NCBI RefSeq assembly: GCF_015689335.1
Contig: NZ_CP065053.1
Coordinates: forward strand, 4,650,001 to 4,714,000
Length of the DNA: 64,000 nucleotides
Direction: 5' to 3'
DNA from: Massilia antarctica
Lineage (GTDB): Bacteria; Pseudomonadota; Gammaproteobacteria; Burkholderiales; Burkholderiaceae_D
The position numbers and the translations under genes are program-made. Positions within the stretch are counted from its first letter, which is position 1; each line of letters starts with the position of its first letter. A model generated the notes under the pieces. It was not told the DNA's origin. It saw nothing but the letters and a program-made list of their open reading frames with translations, and did not search any database. Of the stretch, positions 18,047-27,020 are shown one piece after another.

Positions 18047-18053
18047 GATACTG

Positions 18054-18081
18054 AAAAAAGCTCCCGCAAGGGAGCTTTTTT
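18054..18081 (+). terminator. Intrinsic terminator after the second tRNA-Ser
   Basis: AAAAAAGCTCCC, loop GCAA, GGGAGCTTTTTT: a compact symmetric hairpin with a T run, directly after the tRNA CCA end. The following gap to 18310 shows nothing further. Confidence 0.92.
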
Positions 18082-18310
18082 CGTTTCGTGCGCCCGGCAT
18101 GGGCGCACTCCTGTGGGGGCAAGTCCCGCCGCGAGCCGACCGGGGACGGCATGTCGACCGGCGATCCGGACGGTTGATGCGCGGACAGCGGTATCGCCGA
18201 TTGCCCCATTCCTCGCCCGGCGGCTGGAACCGACGGGCGTCGCTGCGGTCTTAGCGTAATCAGGGTCGGAAACCACAGATCCGCTTACTTTCCCAGAACA
18301 GGAGGACAGA

Positions 18311-19222
18311 ATGGACTCGCAGAATCGCACTGCCTGGCGCGTGGCAACCTTGGTCGCCGTGCTGTTAATTCCTTTCCATACGTATGCCGCTAATCCGGCG
18401 CCCCCGGCCAAGGCCGAACCGCAGCCTCCGGCGAGCCAGGCGGTGCAGCCGCAGGTCGACAAGCGCACGGCCGACACCACACAGTAAAAGCAGCGCGAGC
18501 TGATGACAGAGGCCCAGTCGGCCATCACGGAAACTGAAAAACGCCTTGAAGGCATTGGATGAAAAGCGCAACCGCGATGCGCTCGCCGCACTCGCGACGG
18601 CCACGGGCAAGCTGGAATTGATCCTGGCGCGCAGCCCGAAACTTGCCCTCGCCCCCGTGCGCACCGACGTGCTGACGCATGACTTGCTGGCCAAGAGCGA
18701 CACCGTCAAGGCGGCCATCAAGGATGTGCGCGAACTCTTGCGCGATGGCGAGGTGCAGAAGGCGCGGCAACTGATGCAGAGCTTGGCGAGCGAAGTCGAG
18801 TTCCGTACGTTCAGTATTCCATTGGAAACCTATCCGGCCGCGATCAAGGCCGTCACACCCCTGATCGATGCCGGCAAGGTCGAGGAAGCGAAGACGGAAC
18901 TGCGCACCATGCTCAACACCTTGGTCGTGACCAGCGAGGCGGTGCCGCTGCCCAAGTTGCGGGCGGAAGAGCAGATCAAGGCGGCCCAGGCGCTTGCTGA
19001 AAAAGCCAACCGCAGCAAGGAGGAAAACGACAAGCTGGCCCAAAGCATCGCTGCGCGCGCGACCAGTTGAAAATTGCCGAGCTCCTCGGTTACGGCGACA
19101 AGAAAAACTACAAGCCGATGTATCAGCAGATCGACGATCTCGACAAGAAAACGGTGGGCGGAAAATGGGGCAAGGGCTGGTTCGAGAAGATCGGGCAGCA
19201 ACTCGCTGCGTGGAGGGCCTGA
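18311..19222 (+). pseudogene. Broken yfdX-family gene
   Basis: Joined across three lesions, the translation is a YfdX-like protein: signal peptide (TLVAVLLIPFHTYAA), then ALDEKRNRDALAALATATGK, PKLALAPV, ETYPAAIKAVTPLIDAGK, VPLPKLRAEE and, after the last break, QLKIAELLGYGDKKNYKPM. The lesions are a TAA stop at 18485-18487, a one-base shift near 18535-18542 (after TETEK), and a two-base GC-repeat expansion near 19053-19061 that ends the long middle frame (18546-19070) at RATS. YfdX is a periplasmic stress-linked family in enterobacteria. Three lesions make sequencing error alone less likely. Confidence 0.8.
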
Positions 19223-19260
19223 GTGGCCGGATTCGGACGAGTCCGCGCCGGGCCAGTCCG

Positions 19261-19305
19261 CGCGAATGCACGCCGCGCGAATGCACGCCGCGCGAATACC
19301 CGCCG
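19261..19305. repeat. 15-bp tandem repeat, three units
   Basis: CGCGAATGCACGCCG occurs exactly at 19261-19275 and 19276-19290, then with changes at 19291-19305. It lies between the two pseudogenes and has no clear role. Confidence 0.75.
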
Positions 19306-19391
19306 TAGGCGCTTACAAGTTCAGTGCGGCGTACGGCCCGTCCGCCGCCATGCCGCGCCGATCACACCTCGCCGCTTCAACAAGGGAAGCC

Positions 19392-19990
19392 ATGCCGGGC
19401 TACACTAAAGTGAATCTGAACCGTAGAAAATGGCTGCTCGCGGCGACGGGAACAAGCGGCGGTGCCGTGCTGGCCGCCGCCGCCATTCCCTTCGTGGAAA
19501 GCCTGGCGCCGAGCGAAGCGGCCAAAGCCGCCGGTGCTCCCGTCGAGCTCCACATTAACCGGATCGCGCCGGGCGCGCTGCTCACCGCCGAGTGGCGCGG
19601 GCGGCCAGTGTGGGTCCTGCACCGCACCGAGCGCATGCTGGCTCTGCTGCGCGGCAACGATGCGCGCCTGGCCGAGCCGCGCTCGGAGCAAGCGCAGCAA
19701 CCACCGTATGCGGCCAACCCGACCCGTTCGATCCGTCCCGCTTTCCTGGTTGCCACCGGTATCTGCACCCACCTCGGATGCTGCTCGTGTACCGCCCCGA
19801 GGTGGCGCCGGCGGACCTGGGCAGCGACTGGACCGGTGGATTTTACTGCCCCTGCCACGGTTCCCGCTTCGACCTGGCCGGCCGCGTCTTCAAGAACGTT
19901 CCGGCACCGTCCAATCTGGACATTCCCCCTCACGAGTATCTGAGCGATACGCGTCTGCGCATCGGCGCCGACCGCGAGCACCCCGCCTGA
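19392..19990 (+). pseudogene. Frameshifted Rieske iron-sulfur protein (petA-like)
   Basis: The N-terminal half has the twin-arginine/transmembrane anchor of bc1 Rieske subunits (NRRKWLLAATGTSGGAV, then a hydrophobic stretch) and reads to CTHLGC; the second cluster-binding box CPCHGSRFDLAGRVF and the ending NLDIPPHEYL lie one frame over. Adding one base between 19782 and 19783 restores CTHLGCSLVYRPEVAPADLG. The 599-nt span is one base short of 200 codons, close to the usual length. No cytochrome b or c1 gene is adjacent, so this is an isolated copy. It is either dying or carries a sequencing error. Confidence 0.8.
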
Positions 19991-20104
19991 ATTGCGCGAA
20001 CCACAGCGCGAAACCGCCACGCTCATGCGATTCAAATGGCCTGTGGGAAAGCTCTTACACGCGCACGCGTCATCGTCCACTACGCTCAGCCGATTGTCGT
20101 TTGC

Positions 20105-20128
20105 ATAATGTTCACAACTGAACATTAT
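20105..20128. promoter_or_regulatory. Perfect inverted repeat upstream of the cyanophycin operon
   Basis: ATAATGTTCA (20105-20114), spacer CAAC, TGAACATTAT (20119-20128): ten-base arms with no mismatch. It overlaps a possible minus-10 (CATAAT, 20104-20109) and ends 17 bp before the chosen start of the first gene, so a bound protein would block transcription. An RNA hairpin is the alternative. Confidence 0.6.
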
Positions 20129-20145
20129 CAATGACAAAGGAAGCC

Positions 20146-21057
20146 ATGAACACAATTGACAGCGGCAGTGCCATCGTCGTACACGGTGGCGCTGGTGCCG
20201 GACGCGACCTCGACGACGGCTGCGCGCACGCCGCCCGAGCTGCGCGGGAACAACTTGAGCAGGATGGCGACGCGCTTGACGCCGCCATCGCCGCCGTTCT
20301 GGTGCTCGAAAACGATAGCCGCTTCAACGCCGGGACAGGCGCCGCGCTCGGCCTGGACGGCAGCACCATCGAGATGGATGCCTGCGTCATGGATACGCGC
20401 GGGCGCCTGGGCGCCGTCGCCGGCCTGCGCGCGGTCAGGAACCCCGTGCTGGTCGCGCGCGACGTGGCGCGCACGCCGCACTGCCTGCTGAGCGGGGAGG
20501 GCGCCGAGCGCTTCGCGCGCGCCATGGGCCACGTGCCGTTCAAAGAGGTCAGCGACAAGGCGCGGCGCGCCCACCAGAAGATGATCGACCAGCTTGCCAG
20601 CGACGGACAAGCCATGCCCGGCGTTGACAACAACGATTTCGCCCGCTTCTGGAACTACGCCTGCTCGCCCGCCTTCGCCGGCAAGAGCGGTTGCGACACC
20701 GTGGGCGCCGTGGTGCGCGACCAGGATGGCCACTTCGCCGTGGCCGGCTCCACCGGCGGCTCGGCGCCGTCCCTGCTCGGGCGGGTGGGCGACACCCCGA
20801 TCATCGGCAGCGGTTTCTACGCCGGTCCGCACGGCGCGGTGGCGGCCACCGGCATTGGCGAGCACATCATGCGCCACATGCTGGCAAGCACGGTCTACCA
20901 CTGGATCGCCGCCGGTACCGCGCTCGACGAGGCGCTGCGCCGCGGCGTCGGCCTGTTTCCGGACGACGTCCCCATCGGCCTGATCGCGGTCAGCCGCACC
21001 GAGGCCGGCGCGTTCAGCAATGCGCCCATGCCGCAAGCGGTGGTGCGCCATGGATGA
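20146..21057 (+). CDS. iaaA: Isoaspartyl peptidase / plant-type L-asparaginase
   Basis: An Ntn-hydrolase of about 303 residues that cleaves beta-aspartyl dipeptides. VVHGGAG opens the protein, NAGTGAALGLDG follows, and the autocatalytic Thr is at about residue 185 in SGCDTVGAVV. ATG 20146 is chosen because AAAGGA lies 5 bp upstream; ATG 20131 abuts the inverted repeat and lacks a ribosome site. It overlaps cphB by 8 bp. In this operon it should split the beta-Asp-Arg dipeptides that CphB releases, giving free Asp and Arg. The symbol follows function, not proven orthology. Confidence 0.87.
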   Translation: MNTIDSGSAIVVHGGAGAGRDLDDGCAHAARAAREQLEQDGDALDAAIAAVLVLENDSRFNAGTGAALGLDGSTIEMDACVMDTRGRLGAVAGLRAVRNPVLVARDVARTPHCLLSGEGAERFARAMGHVPFKEVSDKARRAHQKMIDQLASDGQAMPGVDNNDFARFWNYACSPAFAGKSGCDTVGAVVRDQDGHFAVAGSTGGSAPSLLGRVGDTPIIGSGFYAGPHGAVAATGIGEHIMRHMLASTVYHWIAAGTALDEALRRGVGLFPDDVPIGLIAVSRTEAGAFSNAPMPQAVVRHG

Positions 21058-21949
21058 CACGATCGACGCGCCGACCCACGGCCACCTGCTGATCGTCGGC
21101 GGCAGCGAAGACCGTCAGCACGGCATGCGGGTGCTGACCCGTTTCGTCGAACTGTGCGGCGGCGCCGACCAGCCGGTGGCGGTAATGACGGCCGCCAGCG
21201 AGATCGCCGACCAGGTGTTCGAGATGTACCGCGTGGCCTTCGCCGAACTGGGTGTCACGCGAATTTCACATGTGCACCTCGATTCGCCCAAGGAAGCCGC
21301 CAGCGAAAAACTGCTGTCGCGGCTCCGGGAAGCGAAGGGCATCTTCATGAGCGGCGGCGACCAGAAGCGCTTGCTGGAGATGATCGGCGGCACGCCCGTC
21401 CATGCCTGCATCGCTACCGCGTTCGCGCGCGGCGCCTGCATCGCCGGCACCAGCGCGGGTGCATCCGCCATGTCGCGCTTCATGCTGGCCGAAGGCAAGG
21501 CCGAGCTGGAGCCGGAGAAAGGGGCGATCCGCCTCGGCCCCGGCTTGGGTTTCGTCGAGCGCATCGTGGTCGACCAGCATTTCGCCCAGCGCAAACGCCT
21601 GCCGCGCCTGCTGTCGATCATTGCCGAGCGTCCCGATCTGTACGGCATCGGCATCGACGAAGACACCGCGCTGTTAATCAGTCCCGGCAAAGGGATCGAA
21701 GTGATCGGCGACGGCGCGGTGACCCTGCTTGATGGCTTGAACATGGTCAGCAATATCGATCTGCTCGACACCGGCGAGGTGCCCAGGCTGATCGACGTGC
21801 GCCTGCACCTGCTGCCGGCCGGCACCCGTTTCGATGTCGGCGCAGCCGCCGATGGCGACACCCGCGTGCCCCCACCATTTCAGGATTTTTTCGATACCCT
21901 TATTCAATCAGAACAACCAGAACAACCAGAACAACGAGAACCCTCATGA
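21050..21949 (+). CDS. cphB: Cyanophycinase
   Basis: A 299-residue serine exopeptidase of the S51 family that degrades cyanophycin to beta-Asp-Arg dipeptides. The nucleophile elbow GTSAGASAMS is near residue 135; SGGDQKRLL and GLGFVERIVVDQHF are family blocks. There is no signal peptide, so it acts in the cytoplasm on storage granules. The C-terminus ends in a Gln/Pro/Glu-rich tail. It overlaps the upstream peptidase by 8 bp and cphA by 4 bp (ATGA), which indicates tight co-translation. Confidence 0.93.
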   Translation: MDDTIDAPTHGHLLIVGGSEDRQHGMRVLTRFVELCGGADQPVAVMTAASEIADQVFEMYRVAFAELGVTRISHVHLDSPKEAASEKLLSRLREAKGIFMSGGDQKRLLEMIGGTPVHACIATAFARGACIAGTSAGASAMSRFMLAEGKAELEPEKGAIRLGPGLGFVERIVVDQHFAQRKRLPRLLSIIAERPDLYGIGIDEDTALLISPGKGIEVIGDGAVTLLDGLNMVSNIDLLDTGEVPRLIDVRLHLLPAGTRFDVGAAADGDTRVPPPFQDFFDTLIQSEQPEQPEQREPS

Positions 21950-24546
21950 TGAACATCCTGCGACAACGCTTCCTGCGCGGCCCCAACCTGTTTGCCGACA
22001 CTCCCTGCATGCTGACCCTGGTCGACCCGGGGCCGCTGGCGGGCATCGTCCCCGCCGCCATCCCCGGTTTGCACGCCAGGTTGACGGCGCTGCTGCCGTC
22101 GCTGCGTAGTTATCCCGACCCGGCACAGGGCGACCTTGGCGACCTGCTCGAACACCTGACCCTTGAACTCCAAAGCCTGGCCGGCAGCGAGATCGGCAGC
22201 GTCGAAAAGCGCGCCGTGCGCAAGGACCCCGCTCAATGCCGGGTGGTGTGCAGCTACCAGTTCGAGCGGGTCGCCAGCCAGGCGTTCGACCTGGCCCTGC
22301 GCGTGGCCGCTGCACTGATCGACGGGGCCGCCGTGGACGTGGAAGCCGGCCTGGCCGAGCTGAAGGACACCGTGGCCGACTGCGCCATCGGCACCAGTAC
22401 CGGCGCCGTGCTGGCCGCGGCCCGGCGGCGGGGCATTCCGCTGATCCGCATGACCGACACCGCCAACCTGTTCCAGCTTGGCTGGGGCAGCCGCCAGAAA
22501 CGCTTGCAGGCCACGGTCACCGGCAACACCAGTTACATTGGCGTCGATATCGCCAGCGACAAACAGCTTACCAAAACGCTGCTGGAACAGGCTGGCCTGC
22601 CGGTGCCGGAAGGCGACACCGTGCGCAGCGCCGACGACGCCGTGCGCGTGGCCAGCCGGATCGACGGCCCGGTCACCGTCAAGCCGCTCGACGCCAACCA
22701 GGGCAAAGGCGTCACCACCCGCTGCTGCAGCGAAGAGGACGTGCGCACGGCATTCGCCCATGCACGCGAACACGCGCGCACGATCATCGTCGAGCGTTTC
22801 CTCAAGGGGCGCGACTACCGCGTGCTCGTCACCGGCAACAAGGTCGCCGCCGCCTCATGGCGCCGTCCCCCGCACGTCACGGGCGATGGCGTGTCGACCA
22901 TTGACCAACTGGTCGCTGCGGAAAACAGCAGCCCGGCGCGGGGCGAGGGCCACACCAACATCCTGACCCGGATTCCGCTCGACGATATCGCGCTTGAGGT
23001 CCTGCACAAGCAGGGCATGGATGCCGACTCGGTGGTCCCGGCCGGCACCTTGGTCGAGCTGCGCGGCAACGCGAATCTGTCGACCGGCGGCACCGCCGAA
23101 GACGTGACCGACCTGCTGCCCCGTTCCACGGCCCAGATCTGCATCCGCGCGGCCAAAACGATCGGCCTGGACGTGGCCGGCATCGACATCGTGTGCGAAG
23201 ACGTCGCCAGGCCGCTGGCCGCGCAGGGCGGCGGCATTATCGAAGTCAATGCCGCGCCGGGCATCCGGATGCACCAGTATCCATCGGCCGGCACCCCACG
23301 CGACGCCGGCGACGCCATCGTCGAATCGATGTTCGGCGCCAGCGACGGCCGCATTCCCCTGATTGCCGTCACCGGCACCAACGGCAAAACCACGACCACG
23401 CGCCTGATCGAACACGCGGCGCGCATGACCGGCCTCAATACCGGCATGACCACGACCGAAGGCGTGTACATCAACGGCGAGCTGACCATGGAAGGGGACT
23501 GCACCGGCTACCATTCGGCGCTGTCGCTGCTCACCGCGCCCGATGTCGACCTGGCGGTGCTGGAATCGGCGCGCGGCGGCATCCTCAAGCGCGGCCTGGC
23601 GTTCGACCGTTGCGACGTGAGCGTGGTGCTCAATGTCTCGGCCGACCATCTCGGCCTCGACGGCGTGGACACCCTGGAAGAAATGGCCATGGTCAAGGAG
23701 GTGGTGGCGCGCGCCGCGTCGCGCGCCGTGGTGCTCAACGCCCACGATCCGCTGTGCGTGGAAATGGCCGGGCGCATGGCTCCCGGCGTTGAAATCCTGT
23801 ATTTTTCGCTCGACGACAGCCATCCGGTGCTGCGCCAGCACCTGGCCGGGGGCGGGCGCGCGGTGTACCTGCGTCAGCGCAATGTGGTGCTGGCGCACGG
23901 ACGCCATGAGCAGCGCCTGCTGGACGAACGCGCCATGCCGGTATCGATGAACGGGGTGGCGCGCTACAACGTGGCCAACGCGCTCGCCGCTTCCGCCGCC
24001 TTGGTCGCCGCCGGTTTCCACACGGAGGCCATCGTCGCCGGCCTGTCGACGTTCGTCTCCGATGGCAAGAACAATCCCTTGCGCTCGAACGTGTTCGACA
24101 TCGGCGGCGTGCAGGTCGTGGTCGACTTCGCGCACAACTGCGCGGCTTACGGCGCCTTGTCCGAAATGGCGCGCGGCATGGCGGCGGGGCAGATCGTGGG
24201 CGTGGTGTCGGCGCCGGGCGACCGGCGTGACCAGGACTTGCGCGACATCGGCCAAGTCTGCGCGGCGGGGTTCGACACGGTGGTCGTGTACGAGTCCGAA
24301 AGCCGCGGCCGGCCGGCTGGCGAAACGGCGCGTTTGATTGCGGAGGGCGCACGCAGCGCGTCGCCGGAGCCGGGGCGGCTCCACTGCCAACTCGACGCGC
24401 ACGAAGCGATCCGCTTCGCCTTGCGCATGTGCAGCCCGGGCGATGTGCTGATCTTCGGCTGCGGCTCCTCGTTGAGCGAACTGATCGAAGCGATCCGCCC
24501 GGACATGCCGCTGCTGGCCGAGAAAATTACGGCCGACATCGCCTGA
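21946..24546 (+). CDS. cphA: Cyanophycin synthetase
   Basis: An 866-residue ATP-dependent ligase that extends a poly-aspartate chain and adds arginine to its side chains. In order: an N-terminal domain to about residue 160, an ATP-grasp domain about 200-460 (TVKPLDANQGKGV, IIVERFLKGRDYRVLV, IEVNAAPGIRMH), then a Mur-ligase-like domain with the P-loop GTNGKTTTTR from residue 477. The length and both domains match CphA1 rather than the shorter CphA2. With the two preceding genes it makes a full store-and-release cycle for nitrogen. Confidence 0.95.
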   Translation: MMNILRQRFLRGPNLFADTPCMLTLVDPGPLAGIVPAAIPGLHARLTALLPSLRSYPDPAQGDLGDLLEHLTLELQSLAGSEIGSVEKRAVRKDPAQCRVVCSYQFERVASQAFDLALRVAAALIDGAAVDVEAGLAELKDTVADCAIGTSTGAVLAAARRRGIPLIRMTDTANLFQLGWGSRQKRLQATVTGNTSYIGVDIASDKQLTKTLLEQAGLPVPEGDTVRSADDAVRVASRIDGPVTVKPLDANQGKGVTTRCCSEEDVRTAFAHAREHARTIIVERFLKGRDYRVLVTGNKVAAASWRRPPHVTGDGVSTIDQLVAAENSSPARGEGHTNILTRIPLDDIALEVLHKQGMDADSVVPAGTLVELRGNANLSTGGTAEDVTDLLPRSTAQICIRAAKTIGLDVAGIDIVCEDVARPLAAQGGGIIEVNAAPGIRMHQYPSAGTPRDAGDAIVESMFGASDGRIPLIAVTGTNGKTTTTRLIEHAARMTGLNTGMTTTEGVYINGELTMEGDCTGYHSALSLLTAPDVDLAVLESARGGILKRGLAFDRCDVSVVLNVSADHLGLDGVDTLEEMAMVKEVVARAASRAVVLNAHDPLCVEMAGRMAPGVEILYFSLDDSHPVLRQHLAGGGRAVYLRQRNVVLAHGRHEQRLLDERAMPVSMNGVARYNVANALAASAALVAAGFHTEAIVAGLSTFVSDGKNNPLRSNVFDIGGVQVVVDFAHNCAAYGALSEMARGMAAGQIVGVVSAPGDRRDQDLRDIGQVCAAGFDTVVVYESESRGRPAGETARLIAEGARSASPEPGRLHCQLDAHEAIRFALRMCSPGDVLIFGCGSSLSELIEAIRPDMPLLAEKITADIA

Positions 24547-24772
24547 GCCGGGCAAAGATGAGCGGCGGGTGCGTTCTGTCCTCAATGAAACGGTGGTGGC
24601 AGGCGAATTCCTACATCAGTTCTGCGGTAACGCCTATTCATCCGCACCAGGGACGGGATTAACATGGAAGGTCATTGCAAGCCCGCAGGCGAGGTCGCCC
24701 GCAATAGAACGCATGGCGACACGCCGGTCCGGCTGCGCCGGCTTATCTCAATCGACAATCAGGAGGAAAACC

Positions 24773-25333
24773 ATGTTGAGCCGTATTCTCGGGTTGGTGG
24801 CTGTTGCGGTTGGCGGCACCTTGCTGGCCAAGCAAATGCAAAAGTCTGGCGGCAAGGGCAGTCAATCAAGTGTCAGTATCGATGTCGATCTTCCGGTGCG
24901 CACTGTCTACGACCAGTTCACGCAGTTCGAGCAGTTTCCGCAGTTTATGGAAAGTGTGCACGAAGTGCGCCAGCTCGACGACAAGCGCCTGCGCTGGAAG
25001 GCGGACGTGTTCGGCAAGGTCATCGAGTGGGATGCTGAAATCACCGAGCAGATTCCGGATAAAAAGATCGCATGGCGCAGTACCTCGGGCACGCCGAACG
25101 GCGGCACGGTGACCTTCAACGAGCTCCCGGGCGGACGCACCAGGGTCACGCTCGAACTGTATTACGAACCGCAAGACGCGGTCGAGACCATGGGCGACCT
25201 GGTCGGCGCCGTGCGCATGCAGGCGCGCTCCAACCTGCAGCGCTTCAAGGACATGCTGGAGAAGCGCGGCAGCGAAACGGGCGCATGGCGCGGCGCGATA
25301 GCGAAAGACAGTACGGCAGGGCCGATGCACTGA
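24773..25333 (+). CDS. SRPBCC-family (polyketide cyclase-like) protein
   Basis: A 186-residue protein with a short hydrophobic N-terminus (LGLVAVAVGGTLLAKQM) followed by a START/SRPBCC domain: VSIDVDLPVRTVYDQFTQFE, FPQFMESVHEVRQLDD and TRVTLELYYEP. Such domains bind hydrophobic ligands in a deep pocket. The N-terminal segment may anchor it to the membrane. AGGAGG lies 7 bp before ATG 24773, which fixes the start and excludes the longer frame. The specific role is unknown. Confidence 0.82.
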   Translation: MLSRILGLVAVAVGGTLLAKQMQKSGGKGSQSSVSIDVDLPVRTVYDQFTQFEQFPQFMESVHEVRQLDDKRLRWKADVFGKVIEWDAEITEQIPDKKIAWRSTSGTPNGGTVTFNELPGGRTRVTLELYYEPQDAVETMGDLVGAVRMQARSNLQRFKDMLEKRGSETGAWRGAIAKDSTAGPMH

Positions 25334-25419
25334 GCGGCAGCCGCGCGCAGGCAGGGATGTTTGCTTGCCGTGGTCGCTAGTCCGACGCGCCGGTACCTTG
25401 CCCGGCGCGCCGCGGCCGC

Positions 25420-26895
25420 TTATGGATGCGCCGCAATGACCTGCGCCACCGCCGCTGTCAGCCGTTTGCCGTATGGCACATGCAGGAACTCGTTCGGCCC
25501 GTGCGCATTGCTCTTCGGCCCCAACACCCCACACACCATCATCTGTGCTTTTGGGAAGCTCTTTTGCAGCAAACCCATCAGTGGAATCGTGCCGCCTTCG
25601 CCCAGATAGCCGACCGGCGTGCCGAAATGGCTTTCGCTGGCTAGGTTCACGGCCGTGGACAGCCACGGGCTCAGCTCCGGCGTATTCCAGCCGCTGGCGC
25701 CGTAGGAACCCGGGGTGCCATCGGGTACGAACGACACGCGCGCATTATAGGGAGCGTTATCTTCCAGCAATGCCTTGAGTTGCAGCGCGGCGGCATTGCC
25801 GTCGAGCAGGGGCGGAAGGCGCAGCGACAGCTTGAAGGCGGAGTAGGGCCGCAGCACATTGCCGGCATTGGCGAATGCCGGAAAGCCTTCCGCGCCGACC
25901 ACCGACAGGGTCGGGCGCCAGGTACGGTTCAGAATTGCTTCGAGCGGATCGGTGGTGACCGGCAGCACCGAGCCGCCATCGGCGCCGCAGGCCCACGGCA
26001 TGCGCTTGTACACTTCTTCCTTGAGGATGGCGGCGGTCGCCTTCGCTTCCTCGATGCGCACGTGCGGAATCTCGCAATGGAAGCTTTCCGGCAGCAGGCG
26101 CCCGGTCTTGGCATCTTCGAGCCGGTCGAGCAGATGGCGCAGGATGCGGAAACTCGACGGCACCACGCCCGAATGGGCACCCGAGTGGATGCCTTCGGTC
26201 AGCACTTCCACCTTGAGCGTGCCGGACACCATGCCGCGCAGCGAGGTGGTCAGCCACAGCTGGTCGTAGTTGCCGGCGCCCGAATCGAGGCACACCACCA
26301 AGGACACCTGGCCCAGGCGGTCGCCCAGCATGTCGAGGTAAGGCGGCAGGTCGTACGAGCCGCTTTCCTCGCAGGTTTCGATCAAGCCCACGCAGCGCGG
26401 GCGAGGAATGTTCTGGCGGTCGAGCGCCATGATGGCTGTCAGCGAGGCATACACGGCGTAGCCGTCGTCGGCGCCGCCGCGTCCGTACAGCTTGCCGTCT
26501 TCATACTTGGGCGTCCATGGGCCCAGGTCGCCGCGCCAGCCATCGAATTCGGGCTGCTTGTCGAGGTGGCCGTAGATCAGAATGGTGTCCCTGGAATCGG
26601 CTTTGGTGGCCGGCAATTCGAAGAAAATGACGGGTGAGCGATTCGGCGCACGCAGCACTTCGAGTTTCAGCCCCGGAATTTTCTTGCTCCTGATCCACTC
26701 CTCGGCATCGCGCACGACCCGGTCGAGATAGCCGTTGGCTTCCCACTGGGCATCGAAGGCGGGGCTTTTGGCCGGCACGGCAATGTAAGACACCAGGGCT
26801 GGAACGATTTCTTCATCCCAGACGCGGTCGGCAAAGGCCGCCAGTTCGCTGTGGGAGAGCGTGCCGCTGGTGGGCGACGAAGTAGGATGGGTCAT
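25420..26895 (-). CDS. M20-family metallopeptidase
   Basis: A 491-residue di-zinc peptidase. Metal and catalytic motifs are in order: IYGHLDKQPE, YGRGGADDGYAVY, IETCEESGS, VCLDSG and the C-terminal HGPNE. The IHSGAHSGVVPSSFR stretch begins the dimerisation domain. It resembles dipeptidases and glutamate carboxypeptidases (ArgE/DapE/CPG2 clan). There is no signal peptide in MTHPTSSPTSGTLSHSELAA, so it is probably cytoplasmic. The frame runs far upstream without stops, but ATG 26895 begins family-like sequence. Confidence 0.88.
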   Translation of the reverse strand: MTHPTSSPTSGTLSHSELAAFADRVWDEEIVPALVSYIAVPAKSPAFDAQWEANGYLDRVVRDAEEWIRSKKIPGLKLEVLRAPNRSPVIFFELPATKADSRDTILIYGHLDKQPEFDGWRGDLGPWTPKYEDGKLYGRGGADDGYAVYASLTAIMALDRQNIPRPRCVGLIETCEESGSYDLPPYLDMLGDRLGQVSLVVCLDSGAGNYDQLWLTTSLRGMVSGTLKVEVLTEGIHSGAHSGVVPSSFRILRHLLDRLEDAKTGRLLPESFHCEIPHVRIEEAKATAAILKEEVYKRMPWACGADGGSVLPVTTDPLEAILNRTWRPTLSVVGAEGFPAFANAGNVLRPYSAFKLSLRLPPLLDGNAAALQLKALLEDNAPYNARVSFVPDGTPGSYGASGWNTPELSPWLSTAVNLASESHFGTPVGYLGEGGTIPLMGLLQKSFPKAQMMVCGVLGPKSNAHGPNEFLHVPYGKRLTAAVAQVIAAHP

Positions 26896-27020
26896 GGCGT
26901 TTCTCTCTTGAACAGAATACGGTATTTTACTGTAGCACTTCCCTCGGTGGGGCAGGTGGCCGCCTTGCCAGCGCCATCCGGATCGGCGAAGATGGGTTTG
27001 GCTAACAAAGGACAACGACA

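Noticed and set aside
22855..24585. Minus-strand frame of 576 codons opposite cphA
   Set aside because: No domain content; the opposite strand encodes a complete cyanophycin synthetase.
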